A stretch of DNA of 64,000 bases from Bin87 sp965220265 (GCA_965220265.1 CBDCPM010000004.1:310001-374000), one strand, 5' to 3'. Counted from the first letter of the stretch, positions 1-9,186 are shown. The notes: a model not told the origin generated them from the sequence alone. Translations and numbers: made by a program.

Positions 1-290
1 TAGGCGAACTCATGTTCCATACTCAATCCCGTCAGGTGATAATTCGCTCAGCCAGAGCCAACCGGTCGTTCACGGCCAACCGTTAGCATCAAAATCGCAA
101 GACCTGGTCGTACGACGACAGGGACCGCCGCCGTTCCCACCCGGGAATCTCGCCGGCGCGGTCCTCAGCGGCCACAGGAAACGCCACTATCCTGGGAGAT
201 GCGGCCATGACCCTCGCGGTCGGCCCGCAGTGATCCGAAACAGGGGCTAAAACTTTGCGTACCACCCCGGCCGTGGGGCTAACAAACGAC
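1..290 (-). repeat. 290-bp dispersed repeat, copy 1 (inverted relative to copy 2)
   Basis: The reverse complement of this stretch aligns over its whole length with 24012-24312. The middle 60 bases (181-240) are identical in the two copies and the flanks are roughly 80-85% alike with small indels. No reading frame is shared between the copies, because indels break every frame, so it looks non-coding. The copy may continue left of the window. It could be a mobile element remnant or a structured RNA. I do not recognise it as tmRNA, RNase P RNA, SRP RNA or 6S RNA. Confidence 0.75.
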
Positions 291-387
291 CATCAGGCTC
301 TGGCAGAACGAACCAAATCACCGCACCGAAACCCTGACCGCACCAAGTATCCAACCCATCTGAAACACACCCAATCGCGTTCAAACT

Positions 388-528
388 GTCATTGCGAGCG
401 CACTTCGCCCCGTCATTGCGAGCGCAGCGCGGCAATCTCGTCGCCGGAAGAGACGTCGTCCCGGCGATGGGATTGCTACGTCAGAGCTCCCCGCGCAATA
501 CCCAACCGGGTACGCGTCAGGGGAACGT
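388..528. repeat. Dispersed CATTGCGAG-type palindromic repeat
   Basis: Two tandem starts of TCATTGCGAGCGCA lead into CGCGGCAATCTCGTCG, an arrangement seen in REP-like intergenic repeats of many bacteria. A related copy lies at 22817-22965 in the other orientation, sharing CGCTCGCAATGACAG and GGGTACGCGTCAGGG, and a small piece occurs near 32490. The rest of 529-660 holds nothing I can identify. Confidence 0.6.
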
Positions 529-666
529 GGAGCAGGGCGCTATCGGGTGGCGATGCCAGCCCCGCAGTCTGATCATGCACGAGTTAGCTTCGGACCGGTT
601 CGGCGTACGGTGACATCATGATCTTCTGAACCCGCGTACGCGAGCGTCGATACTGCACGAATCGCG

Positions 667-695
667 TTGACACGCCGGGATGCACACCTTAAACT
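667..695 (+). promoter_or_regulatory. Sigma70-type promoter for the DUF1501 operon
   Basis: TTGACA at 667-672, a 17-base spacer and TAAACT at 690-695 stand 65 bases before the DUF1501 start codon. Spacing and hexamers are near consensus. Transcription would begin near 702. Confidence 0.6.
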
Positions 696-759
696 GCGAG
701 CATCAGCCGAACCTGCGCTGGCGCTTTGCGCTGCGCCTAAATGAGGAGGTCCATCCACG

Positions 760-1890
760 ATGACCACCATCAATAATGATCGGTCTTTGGTCGTAATCCA
801 ATTGACTGGCGCGAATGACCCGCTCAATACCGTGATTCCCTATGCCGACGGGCACTACTATGACTTCCGGCCCAACGTCAGTATCCCGACCGAACAGGTG
901 ATCCCGCTGGACGGGCAGCTCGGCCTCAATCCCAACATGGCGCCGATCAAGGCGCTGTGGGATGAGGGCAAAGTTGCGATCGTCAACGGCATCGGATACG
1001 CCAACCCCACGCGCTCCCACTTCCGCAGCATGGACATCTGGCATACCTGCGAGCCGGAAAAGATCGCCACCGAGGGTTGGCTGGGCCGCGTCATACGCGA
1101 CCTTGACCCCGCCGGGCAGAACGTGATTACCGGCGTCAACTTCGGCCGCGGCCTGCCGCGTTCCATGGGCGCCTCCGGAGTCCCCGTGGCCTCTGTGGGC
1201 AACCTGGAGACCTACGGACTGTTCCCCGATGTGGAAGAGGAGCGTATCCGCGGACTGTGCCTGGACGCCTTTGGCAAGATGTACGGCGGGTCTATCCAGG
1301 ATGCTGTGATGGACTACCTGGGCCAAACCGGGCGCGACGCCCTGAAAGGCGCGGACATCCTGCGCACCGCTCCCGAAAAGTACTCCTCCTCGGTGGAATA
1401 CGCCGAAAATCCCATCGCTCAGTCCCTCAAAAACGTGGCTCAGGTGATGACCGCCGATCTGGGCACCCGCATCTACTACACTCAGCACGGCAGCTTTGAT
1501 ACCCACGGCGACGAGATCAAGGTGCACGGTGGGCTGTGGACCCAGGTTTCCGGCGCCATCACCGACTTCCTGGCCGACCTGGACGAGCACGGCCGAGGCG
1601 ACGACGCCATCGTGCTGGTGTGGACTGAGTTCGGGCGCCGCATCCGCGACAACGGCACCGGCACCGACCACGGCTCGGGCGGGACCGCCTTCATCATCGG
1701 CAACCAGGTCAACGGCGGCTTCTACGGGCAATACCCATCCCTGGCCGAGCGCGACCAACTGGATGGCGACCTGCACTGGAACAACGACTTCCGCTCGAGC
1801 TACTCGACGATTGCCGACAAGTGGCTGGGCCTGGACCCGGTCAACATTGTGAACGGCCAGTTCGAGCAGTGGGACTTCGTCCGCAACTAG
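760..1890 (+). CDS. DUF1501 family protein
   Basis: This 376-residue protein belongs to the DUF1501 (sulfatase/alkaline-phosphatase-like fold) family, whose biochemical role is not established. Family marks include GTDHGSGG near residue 308, preceded by an acidic VWTEFGRR stretch, and an early LVVIQLTGANDPLN segment that replaces the usual metal-site strand. The ATG at 760 follows AGGAGGT at 744-750 with good spacing. Most family members begin with a Tat signal peptide, but this one starts directly in the domain, so it would stay in the cytoplasm. It is followed by DUF1800, the standard partner, 49 bases downstream, implying one operon. The two families co-occur widely, and a shared role in processing or export of a secreted product is only inferred. 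Confidence 0.85.
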   Translation: MTTINNDRSLVVIQLTGANDPLNTVIPYADGHYYDFRPNVSIPTEQVIPLDGQLGLNPNMAPIKALWDEGKVAIVNGIGYANPTRSHFRSMDIWHTCEPEKIATEGWLGRVIRDLDPAGQNVITGVNFGRGLPRSMGASGVPVASVGNLETYGLFPDVEEERIRGLCLDAFGKMYGGSIQDAVMDYLGQTGRDALKGADILRTAPEKYSSSVEYAENPIAQSLKNVAQVMTADLGTRIYYTQHGSFDTHGDEIKVHGGLWTQVSGAITDFLADLDEHGRGDDAIVLVWTEFGRRIRDNGTGTDHGSGGTAFIIGNQVNGGFYGQYPSLAERDQLDGDLHWNNDFRSSYSTIADKWLGLDPVNIVNGQFEQWDFVRN

Positions 1891-1939
1891 CCCGACGGGT
1901 CACACCAATCATTTGAAAACGGAACTTGCGGAGGCAATT

Positions 1940-3355
1940 ATGAGCAACGCCGATATTGCCCTGATGGCGCACCTGATGCGTCGAGCCGGCTTCGGCGCCA
2001 CCCGCGATGAGCTGGAGCAGCTGGTCGGGCAGGGCTACGAAAACGTGGTGGAAGATCTGCTTAATCCCGGCGACGCCGGCGTGATTCCTGACGATGTAAT
2101 CCGAAGGTACCACTCGGAAATGGCCGAGATGCGAGAACTGAACAGCGCCGGCGCATACTGGATGTACCGGATGGTGACGACCCGGAACCAGCTGGAAGAG
2201 AAGCTGGCCCTGTTCTGGCACGGCCTGTTCGCAACCGGCTACTCCAAGCTGAACCAGGCCAACGCTCTGGTCAACCAGATCACCACCTTCCGCCGCCACT
2301 CGCTGGGTTCCTACAAGACGATGCTGGTGGAACTGTCCAAGGACCCGGCCATGATCATCTGGCTGGACAACCACGACAACCACCGGGACAACATCAACGA
2401 GAACTACGGGCGAGAGTTGCTCGAGCTCTTTTCCATGGGAGTCGGCAACTACACCGAGGACGATATCAAAGAGTGCGCCCGCGCGTTCACCGGATGGACG
2501 CTGGGTAACGTCGAGTACATGTCCACTCGCGCCAGCCGCGACTCCATCTGGCCGTACAGCCGCATCAACTGGCACTTCAACTACCGCGACTACGACCACG
2601 ACGACGGTGAAAAGACCTTCCTGGGGCATACGGGCAATTTTAACGGTGAGGACATCATCGACATCATTGTGCAGCAGGAAGCCACGGCGCGATTCGTCTG
2701 CACCCGCCTGTTCCAGTTCTTCGCTGCGGACGACGTGGACGAGGCCGGTGAAGCAGTCATCAGCGACATGATGGCCACCTACTTCGCATCCGAGTACGAA
2801 ATTCGCTCCGTTATGCGCACGCTGTTCAACTCAGACTACTTCAGGTCGGAGGACTCCCGGTTCGCCCGGGTCAAGGGACCGGTGGAACTGGTGGTGGGCG
2901 CGGTCCGGATGGCCGGAACTTACCAGGAGCCTACTTTCGGCGCCGACCAATTGGCCCGCCAGGCCATGTACATGGGTCAGGGCATCTTCCAGCCGCCCAG
3001 CGTTGAGGGTTGGCACGAAGGGGCCGAGTGGATCGACAGCGGCGCGCTGGTGGAACGGGTCAACTTTGTAGGCCGGGAACTGGGCGACCCGGGCAACCCG
3101 GGCGTCAAGGCGATCATCGACCGGATGGGCCGGCAGGGCCAGGGCGTGCTATCGCCCGAGGAACAGGTCAATGCGTGCGCGGACCTGATCGGGCCTCTGG
3201 AACTGTCCGAAGCGACCGCCACGTCCATCACGGAGTTCGCCAGTGAGCAGGGACCTGCCGACCTCAGGGACGGGTCCCGCACCGAGGCTGACGAGCAGCG
3301 CATCGCGAACCTGTTGCGTTTGCTGACGGCTACGCGAGAGTACCAGTTGGCGTAA
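1940..3355 (+). CDS. DUF1800 family protein
   Basis: A 471-residue DUF1800 protein, partner of the upstream DUF1501 gene. Visible family features are the N-terminal LMRRAGFGATRDEL, a central FWHGLFAT and NYGRELLELFSMGVGNYTE (about residue 155), then AFTGWT and a C-terminal FQPPSVEGWHEG. The function is uncharacterised. The ATG at 1940 is chosen over an upstream in-frame TTG at 1913 because GCGGAGG lies six bases before it. No signal peptide is visible, matching the cytoplasmic look of its partner. A palindromic repeat follows the stop codon and separates it from the NHL gene. Confidence 0.85.
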   Translation: MSNADIALMAHLMRRAGFGATRDELEQLVGQGYENVVEDLLNPGDAGVIPDDVIRRYHSEMAEMRELNSAGAYWMYRMVTTRNQLEEKLALFWHGLFATGYSKLNQANALVNQITTFRRHSLGSYKTMLVELSKDPAMIIWLDNHDNHRDNINENYGRELLELFSMGVGNYTEDDIKECARAFTGWTLGNVEYMSTRASRDSIWPYSRINWHFNYRDYDHDDGEKTFLGHTGNFNGEDIIDIIVQQEATARFVCTRLFQFFAADDVDEAGEAVISDMMATYFASEYEIRSVMRTLFNSDYFRSEDSRFARVKGPVELVVGAVRMAGTYQEPTFGADQLARQAMYMGQGIFQPPSVEGWHEGAEWIDSGALVERVNFVGRELGDPGNPGVKAIIDRMGRQGQGVLSPEEQVNACADLIGPLELSEATATSITEFASEQGPADLRDGSRTEADEQRIANLLRLLTATREYQLA

Positions 3356-3386
3356 GGTCGGCGAAAACCCGTAGTGGACGATTGCA

Positions 3387-3408
3387 GGGGCGAATGATCA
3401 TTCGCCCC
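3387..3408. repeat. Intergenic palindrome, GGGGCGAATGA half-site
   Basis: A perfect 22-base palindrome made of GGGGCGAATGA and its reverse complement, between the DUF1800 stop and the NHL start. The same palindrome occurs at 53709 and 56320, and a one-centre variant at 59525. It may act as a terminator or processing hairpin, or be a REP-like element. Confidence 0.8.
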
Positions 3409-3431
3409 TACGCAAAAGAGGAGTGGGTGCA

Positions 3432-4466
3432 ATGACTACCGCAACCGCGGTTAGCGCAGGGCCGATAGAATACGTCAAAACCATCGGCGTGACCACCAAC
3501 CAGAGCGGCCGAGGGTTCATCAACCCCTACGACTGCGGCTTCACCAACGACGGACGCATCATGGTGCTGAACCATGCCGACGCTGCGCGCACCGCATTGA
3601 TCCGCATTGGCGTCCTCAACTGGGACGAAGAATACCTGGGCGAGTTCAGCAAGGGCACCGGGCGGGGCGAAGGGCAGTGGATGCTGCCCATTGGCATGAC
3701 GATCAGCAACGACCAGCGCATCCACGTCACGGACGAGCACCTGCACCGAGTGACGGTGTTCGACACGGACGGCGATTTCGTCAGGATGTGGGGAGAAAAA
3801 GGTGACGGGGCCGGCCAGTTGAACGGCCCGGCCGGCGTCGCGGTAGCTGCTGACGGAACGGTGTACGTGGCCGAGCAGTACAACCACCGGGTGCAGGTTT
3901 TCACCTCCGAAGGTGAGCCGGTTTCCAGCTGGGGCGAGTTCGGCGACGCCGATGGCCAGTTCAACATGCCCTGGGGCTTGGCTTTGGACGGGGCCGGCAA
4001 CGTGTACGTCGCGGACTGGCGAAACGACCGGGTCCAGAAGTTCACCAGGGAAGGCCAACACCTGGCCACCTACGGCTCTTCCGGGACTGGAGACGGGGAG
4101 TTCAGTCGGCCCTCTGCGGTCGCCGTGGATTCCGAAGGGTACATTTACGTGGCCGACTGGGGCAACGAAAGGATCCAGTTGCTGGATTCGGACGGGGTCT
4201 TCGTCCAATCGCTGCGGGGGCAGGCCACGCTGTCGAAATGGGCCCAGGACTTCATGTCGGTGAACCCCGACGAGTACAACACCCGTCAGATGGCCAACCT
4301 GGTTCCTGATCTACCGGACCACCTGGACACGCCGTACCTGATCTCGGCGCAATCCGAACCGTACTTCTGGGGGCCCGTGTCCCTCCGGCTGGACCCCGAA
4401 GAGCGGCTGTTCGTCGTGGAGGCCAACCGGCACCGGATCCAGGTTTACCAGCGCCGGAAGGACTGA
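3432..4466 (+). CDS. NHL-repeat beta-propeller protein
   Basis: A 344-residue protein built of NHL repeats, each with the pattern GxFxxPxGxAxDxxGxxYVADxxNxRVQxF. Clear blades lie around residues 75-120, 120-165, 165-215 and 215-260 (for example VYVAEQYNHRVQVF and IYVADWGNERIQLL). It probably forms a six-bladed propeller used as a binding scaffold or lyase-type enzyme; the substrate is unknown. There is no obvious signal peptide. The ATG at 3432 follows GAGGAG at 3418-3423 and is preferred over the in-frame GTG at 3423, which overlaps that site. glcD follows after seven bases, so the two are likely co-transcribed. Confidence 0.8.
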   Translation: MTTATAVSAGPIEYVKTIGVTTNQSGRGFINPYDCGFTNDGRIMVLNHADAARTALIRIGVLNWDEEYLGEFSKGTGRGEGQWMLPIGMTISNDQRIHVTDEHLHRVTVFDTDGDFVRMWGEKGDGAGQLNGPAGVAVAADGTVYVAEQYNHRVQVFTSEGEPVSSWGEFGDADGQFNMPWGLALDGAGNVYVADWRNDRVQKFTREGQHLATYGSSGTGDGEFSRPSAVAVDSEGYIYVADWGNERIQLLDSDGVFVQSLRGQATLSKWAQDFMSVNPDEYNTRQMANLVPDLPDHLDTPYLISAQSEPYFWGPVSLRLDPEERLFVVEANRHRIQVYQRRKD

Positions 4467-4473
4467 CCGGACC

Positions 4474-5907
4474 TTGACGGACCACGACCTCCTGGGGAGC
4501 ATTCGCGCCGTAGTTGGTGACGATTATGTGATCGCGCACCGGGAAGACCTGCTGGTCTATGAATACGACGGCTCCGTCGACCGCTCGATGCCCCGGGCGG
4601 TCGTTTTGCCGGCCGACACGCAGCAAGTGAGCCGGGTGATGGCGCTGGCCTACGACGCCGGCGTAACCGTGGTGGGACGCGGGAGCGGGACAGGCCTGAG
4701 TGGCGGGGCAATCACGCCGCCGGAAGGGTTGCAAATCGCGTTCCCGCGAATGGACCGGATCCTGGAAATCGACACGGTGAACCGCACCGCCCTGGTGGAG
4801 CCGGGCGTGATCAACCTGGACCTGGACAATCACGTGCGGGGGTTCGGGATGCGCTACGCGCCGGATCCGTCGAGCCAAAGGGCGTGCAGCCTGGGCGGGA
4901 ACATCGCCGAAAACGCGGGCGGGCCGCACTGCCTGGCGTACGGCGCGACCACCAACCACGTCATCGGGATGGAGGTGGTGCTGGAAGACGGCGAGATCGT
5001 GCATCTCGGAAGCATGGCACGGGAGGCGGCAGGATACGACCTAAGAGGCGCCTTCGTGGGTTCCGAGGGCACTTTCGGCATCGCCACGAAGATACTGGTC
5101 CGGCTGTTGCCGTTGCCGGAAACCGTACGAACCTTCCTCGGAATTTTCCCCGACATCGATTCGGCGTGCACCGCGGTATCGGCGGTGATCGGTCACGGGA
5201 TCGTGCCAGCCGCCCTGGAGATGATCGACGCGCTCAGCATCAGGGCGGTGCAGAACGTGACCGACGCCGGGTATCCCAACGACGCCGGGGCAGTGCTACT
5301 GATCGAACTGGAAGGGTTGAACGAAGAGGTGGACGAAGTGAGCGGCGAGGTTGAAGCCGCGCTGTGGGACACCGGCGCCGCCGACGTCAGGGTCGCCGAG
5401 GATGACGCGGAGCGGGAGCGCCTGTGGGTGGGTCGGAAGACGGCGTTTGGGGCGTTCGGCACCATCGCTCCCAACTACTATCTGGTGGACGGTGTGGTTC
5501 CGCGAACCCGCCTCACTCAGATGCTGCGGAAGGTCAGCGAGGTGAGCGAGCGCTACGGCATCACCATCGCCAACGTGTTCCACGCCGGCGACGGCAACCT
5601 GCATCCGTGCATGCTGTTCGACGCCCGTGAACTCGGTGTCATGGAAAGCGCAATGGCGGCGGCAGCGGAGCTGATGGAAGAGTGCGCGCTGCTGGGGGGC
5701 ACTCTGAGTGGTGAGCACGGCATCGGGCTGGAAAAGAAAGAATTCATGCCGCTGGTGTACACGGAAGCGGACATGGAGGCGATGCAGCGGGTAAGAGAGG
5801 CTTTCGCTCCCGAGAACCGGCTGAATCCCGGCAAGATATTTCCGGACGGAAGCTACTGGCGGCCGTCGGCGCACCCGGCGGCTTATACCGCCGGGATGTA
5901 CGTGTGA
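4474..5907 (+). CDS. glcD: Glycolate oxidase-type FAD subunit GlcD
   Basis: A 477-residue FAD-linked oxidase with an N-terminal PCMH-type FAD domain (GRGSGTGLSGGA near residue 70; GGNIAENAGG near 140) and a C-terminal oxidase domain carrying HAGDGNLHP (about 373) and SGEHGIGLEKKEFM (about 415). This is the organisation of GlcD/D-lactate dehydrogenase. With GlcE and GlcF it would oxidise glycolate (or D-lactate) and pass electrons to the membrane pool. The start is a TTG seven bases after the NHL stop, preceded by GGAAGGA; no ATG exists near the expected N-terminus. The next gene, glcE, begins four bases after the stop. D-lactate or another 2-hydroxyacid as substrate cannot be excluded. Confidence 0.85.
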   Translation: MTDHDLLGSIRAVVGDDYVIAHREDLLVYEYDGSVDRSMPRAVVLPADTQQVSRVMALAYDAGVTVVGRGSGTGLSGGAITPPEGLQIAFPRMDRILEIDTVNRTALVEPGVINLDLDNHVRGFGMRYAPDPSSQRACSLGGNIAENAGGPHCLAYGATTNHVIGMEVVLEDGEIVHLGSMAREAAGYDLRGAFVGSEGTFGIATKILVRLLPLPETVRTFLGIFPDIDSACTAVSAVIGHGIVPAALEMIDALSIRAVQNVTDAGYPNDAGAVLLIELEGLNEEVDEVSGEVEAALWDTGAADVRVAEDDAERERLWVGRKTAFGAFGTIAPNYYLVDGVVPRTRLTQMLRKVSEVSERYGITIANVFHAGDGNLHPCMLFDARELGVMESAMAAAAELMEECALLGGTLSGEHGIGLEKKEFMPLVYTEADMEAMQRVREAFAPENRLNPGKIFPDGSYWRPSAHPAAYTAGMYV

Positions 5908-5911
5908 GCGC

Positions 5912-7294
5912 GTGGTCAACGATCGCACGGGAGCAGGAACCAACGTGTTCGCTCGCGGTATGACCCGCTCCGGTTCCCTCTTCTCTCACCTGGTCGATTT
6001 GGTAGGGATCGAGGCTGTAGTCCACGCGGCAGATTTGCCGATATACGCGATCGGCCCGTTGATACCGGTGGCGGCGGTGAAGCCGACCAACGCTGATGAA
6101 GTGGCGGCGGTGATGGCCTGGGCGCATCGAACCGGCGTGGCGGTGTATCCGTCGGGCGGGCGGACACTTACGCAGTTGGGAAACACGCCGACACGCCCGG
6201 GGATCGCGTTAGACCTGACCGGAATGAACCGGCTGGTTGACTTTCAGCCAGCCGACCTGACCGTGAGCGTCGAAGCCGGCGTGACCATCGAACAACTGGA
6301 CAGCGCCCTGGCGCAGGACGGCAAACACGTGCCTATCGCGGCTCCGTTGGGTGATCGGGCGACTGTGGGCGGTACCCTGGCGTCGGGGATCAGTGGACCT
6401 ATGCGGTCGGCGTACGGGTTGCCCAGGGACTGGCTGATCGGAATCAGCGTCGTCGGAGCGGACGGTACCCAGAGCAAAGCGGGCGGCAAAGTCGTAAAAA
6501 ACGTAACCGGATACGACCTGAACCGCTTGTATACGGGCTCTCTGGGCACACTGGCGATCATCACAGAAGCGACTTTCAAGCTGGCTCCGGCGCCGACGGA
6601 ATGGGCCGTAATCGTGGCTGGCTTCGACAGCGTGGACGCGGCCGCCGGCGCGGCCCAGAGCCTGCAGGTCCAACACTACGCGCCGTTGGGATTGCACCTC
6701 GTGACCGGAGAGGCGGCAATGCGGATCGCGCCATCGATGGCTGGGAGCGCGCTCACCGTCGCAATATTGGGCGGCCGGCCAACATCGATGAAACGCCGAG
6801 TGGAGGACACGGTGGGTCTATGGGCGCAGGTGGGGAATGCGGTTCACGTCGCCAGGAGCGACGAAGCAAACGGCCTGATCAATGCGCTCACCGATCTGCC
6901 GGCCGGCGGCGAGTCGCCGCCACGGGTTTGCGTTCGGATTATCGCTCAACCGTCAGCGTTGCATGAGCTACTGGCATTCGCGCAGGTCACGCTCGTCAGC
7001 GCCCAGCCGCCGTCGGTGGTGGCGGACGTTGGCTTTGGCGGCGGTCGTCTGCTCTGGTGGGACGAATTGGCCGAGGCAGACCCGGCGCCGGTGGCAACCG
7101 GGCTCCAGAGTATCCAGTCCAAGGCCGCGTCGCTGGGTGGAGGAGCCGTCATCGAGCGGTGTCCCGATGCAGTCAAGGCGCTGATCGATATCTGGGGAGA
7201 ACAACCATCGGGCATGGAAATCATGCGCCGGTTGAAGCAGCAATTCGATCCCCAGGACATACTTAACCCCGGACGTTTCATTGGAGGATTGTGA
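5912..7294 (+). CDS. glcE: Glycolate oxidase-type FAD subunit GlcE
   Basis: A 460-residue FAD-binding protein of the GlcE type. It has the PCMH FAD domain (YPSGGRTLTQLG near residue 80, GDRATVGGTLASGISGP near 148, KVVKNVTGYDLNRLYTGSLGTL near 191) but only a short C-terminal part, as usual for GlcE compared with GlcD. It ends NPGRFIGGL. The GTG at 5912 lies four bases after the glcD stop. An ATG further in (GMTRSG) is a weaker possibility. The stop overlaps the glcF ATG (ATGA), indicating translational coupling of glcDEF. Confidence 0.8.
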   Translation: MVNDRTGAGTNVFARGMTRSGSLFSHLVDLVGIEAVVHAADLPIYAIGPLIPVAAVKPTNADEVAAVMAWAHRTGVAVYPSGGRTLTQLGNTPTRPGIALDLTGMNRLVDFQPADLTVSVEAGVTIEQLDSALAQDGKHVPIAAPLGDRATVGGTLASGISGPMRSAYGLPRDWLIGISVVGADGTQSKAGGKVVKNVTGYDLNRLYTGSLGTLAIITEATFKLAPAPTEWAVIVAGFDSVDAAAGAAQSLQVQHYAPLGLHLVTGEAAMRIAPSMAGSALTVAILGGRPTSMKRRVEDTVGLWAQVGNAVHVARSDEANGLINALTDLPAGGESPPRVCVRIIAQPSALHELLAFAQVTLVSAQPPSVVADVGFGGGRLLWWDELAEADPAPVATGLQSIQSKAASLGGGAVIERCPDAVKALIDIWGEQPSGMEIMRRLKQQFDPQDILNPGRFIGGL

Positions 7295-8694
7295 TGGTCA
7301 GCGCACCGGACCGCCACTCGGACGCCGGCCAGCACATGGGTGGGGGGATCGACGCGGGTCACGGTTTCCCGTACGGATTGCCCTTCGAGGGCTCGCTGAA
7401 CGATGGGCCCGGGTTCGCCGGTTCCGACGCGCCGGCCGAGGAAGACCTGTACCGGTGCGTGCACTGCGGCCTGTGCTTGAGCGCGTGCCCCACCTACGTG
7501 GAAACGCGCCTGGAAACGGAGTCGCCGCGTGGCCGGATCGCGCTGATGAAGGCGGTGCATGAAGGGCGCACCGGCATCAGCGACAGGTTGGTGTCGCACT
7601 GGGAACTGTGCCTGCAGTGCCGGGCGTGCGAGGCGGTTTGTCCGTCGGGCGTGCCCTACGGACGACTGATGGAACACACACGGGCACAGGTCCAGGACAA
7701 CGGCCTGCAGAGTCCGGAACTGAGCCGTCTGTCCCGGCTGTTTCTGAGAACCGCGCTGCCCCACAACCGCAGGCTGCGCCTTGCCGGACACCTGATGCGG
7801 TTCTACCAACGGACCGGAGTGCAGCGACTGGTGCGCAAGTCACGGGTACTGAGCCTGTTGCCGGGCGATCTCGCCGCGATGGAAGCGCAGATGCCCGTCA
7901 TGGGCAGGGAGTTCTTCGGCCCGCGCGGCCAGGTCTTTCCGGCCGTGGGCGAGAAGCGAATGACCGTGGGCCTGCTGTCCGGATGCGTGATGTCGTTGAT
8001 GCAGGGCGACGCGATGCGGGCAGCGGTCAGGGTGCTGCAGCGGAACGGGTGCGACGTCGCGGTTCCACCGGCGCAAGGATGCTGCGGAGCGTTGAATCTG
8101 CACGCCGGCGATCTGGAGTTGGGCCGCCGCATGGCTCGACGCAATATCGATGCGTTTAAGGCGGCCGGCGTGGAGTTGATCGTCACGGCTTCCGCGGGGT
8201 GCGGCTCATCGATGAAGGAGTACGGCGACCTGTTGCGCGATGATCCGAGATACGCTGAAGCGGCACACGAGTTTGCTCGCAACACGCGGGACATCACCGA
8301 GTTCCTCGCCGGACTGCCCCTGGATCCGCCGAGGACAGAATTGCCCTGGCGGGTCACCATGCAGGACCCCTGTCACCTGGCACACGCCCAGCGCATCACC
8401 GAAGCGCCGCGGCAGGTTCTACGTAGCATACCGGGACTGGAGTTGGTGGAGATGGCGGAGTCGTCGCTGTGCTGTGGGTCTGCCGGGTTCTACTCGCTGA
8501 TACAGCGGGATATGTCGCGGCGGTTGCAGCAACGAAAGGTCGGCAACGCGGCGGCAACGGGCGCGGAAGTCATCGCATCCGCCAACCCGGGATGCATCGG
8601 CCAACTAGAGCAGGGGCTGCGGGATGCCGCATCCGAGGCTCGGGTGATGCACGTGGTGGAGATACTGGACGCCGGGTATCAGGCGGAGCGGTGA
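7294..8694 (+). CDS. glcF: Glycolate oxidase-type iron-sulfur subunit GlcF
   Basis: A 466-residue subunit with two N-terminal 4Fe-4S motifs, CVHCGLCLSACPTYVE (near residue 50) and CLQCRACEAVCPSG (near 107), followed by two cysteine-rich CCG domains (GCCGALNLHAG and CCGSAGFYSL). It carries electrons from GlcD/GlcE to the quinone pool. The ATG at 7294 overlaps the glcE stop and has GGAGG six bases upstream; a GTG at 7291 is too close to that site. The 3' end overlaps the convergent DUF2283 gene by 16 bases. The aminotransferase further on could use the glyoxylate produced. Confidence 0.85.
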   Translation: MVSAPDRHSDAGQHMGGGIDAGHGFPYGLPFEGSLNDGPGFAGSDAPAEEDLYRCVHCGLCLSACPTYVETRLETESPRGRIALMKAVHEGRTGISDRLVSHWELCLQCRACEAVCPSGVPYGRLMEHTRAQVQDNGLQSPELSRLSRLFLRTALPHNRRLRLAGHLMRFYQRTGVQRLVRKSRVLSLLPGDLAAMEAQMPVMGREFFGPRGQVFPAVGEKRMTVGLLSGCVMSLMQGDAMRAAVRVLQRNGCDVAVPPAQGCCGALNLHAGDLELGRRMARRNIDAFKAAGVELIVTASAGCGSSMKEYGDLLRDDPRYAEAAHEFARNTRDITEFLAGLPLDPPRTELPWRVTMQDPCHLAHAQRITEAPRQVLRSIPGLELVEMAESSLCCGSAGFYSLIQRDMSRRLQQRKVGNAAATGAEVIASANPGCIGQLEQGLRDAASEARVMHVVEILDAGYQAER

Positions 8695-8891
8695 GGCGCG
8701 GGAACCTGTTCGAACGAAAATGCAAGGATATCCATCCGTGCGCTGGCGTGTTCGATAGTGATGGCGCACAGGCGGCCAGCGTCATCCAGGTCCAAAAGCG
8801 TGTTTTCGTCCAAGTCTCGGGTTTCGTCGACCGCAGCCGCGTAGAGTTCGATATATAGGGTATCGGTGTCCGAGAAGTACTTGACCTTCAT
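8679..8891 (-). CDS. DUF2283 family protein
   Basis: A 70-residue protein with the DUF2283 signature, MKVKYFSDTDTLYIEL at the N-terminus and LDLDDAGRLCAITIEHAS in the middle. Family function is unknown; many members sit beside small toxin-like or DUF4258 partners. Its ATG overlaps the stop of the upstream 78-residue gene by four bases, so the two are coupled. Its 3' end runs 16 bases into glcF on the opposite strand. Confidence 0.75.
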   Translation of the reverse strand: MKVKYFSDTDTLYIELYAAAVDETRDLDENTLLDLDDAGRLCAITIEHASARMDILAFSFEQVPAPHRSA

Positions 8892-9124
8892 GGCCTGAAC
8901 CTCCGGTCAAAGAAAGCGTTGTGCACTGTCATTCTATCTGGCAGCAGAACGACCCTCAAATACCGTCCGCCCATCTCCGCAATCGGAGCCAACAATCTGA
9001 TACGCCCATCCGCTTGAACCACCTCAGAGGTTGGGTGTTCCATCACTCGCTGGATCCATTCCAATTCGATGAAGATGCGATCCGGTCGTTGTCGAACGGT
9101 TTCGAAATAGCTGGTGAATCGCAT
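8888..9124 (-). CDS. Small hypothetical partner of DUF2283
   Basis: A 78-residue basic protein (FIELEWIQRVMEHPTSEVVQADGRIRLLAPI, then GRYLRVVLLPDRMTVHNAFFDR). I do not recognise a named domain, but the position directly before DUF2283 with an ATGA overlap is a recurrent small-gene pair. The layout resembles a toxin-antitoxin or type II-like regulatory pair; that is inference only. The hairpin at 9130-9152 lies just upstream of its start. Confidence 0.6.
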   Translation of the reverse strand: MRFTSYFETVRQRPDRIFIELEWIQRVMEHPTSEVVQADGRIRLLAPIAEMGGRYLRVVLLPDRMTVHNAFFDRRFRP

Positions 9125-9129
9125 GATTA

Positions 9130-9152
9130 CAGGGGCGCGAATCGCGCCCCTG
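9130..9152. repeat. Hairpin, CAGGGGCGCGA arms
   Basis: Eleven-base perfect arms (CAGGGGCGCGA and its complement) around a single A. It lies between two minus-strand genes and resembles the GGGGCGAATGA palindromes in length and G4 start. It probably ends or processes the aminotransferase transcript. Confidence 0.6.
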
Positions 9153-9186
9153 GGTCGCCGGCGGGAGTAGGTCAGAGGTTTACGGG

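Noticed and set aside
703..1776. Long minus-strand frame opposite DUF1501
   Set aside because: A codon-bias shadow: the plus strand encodes a clear DUF1501 protein with a ribosome binding site.
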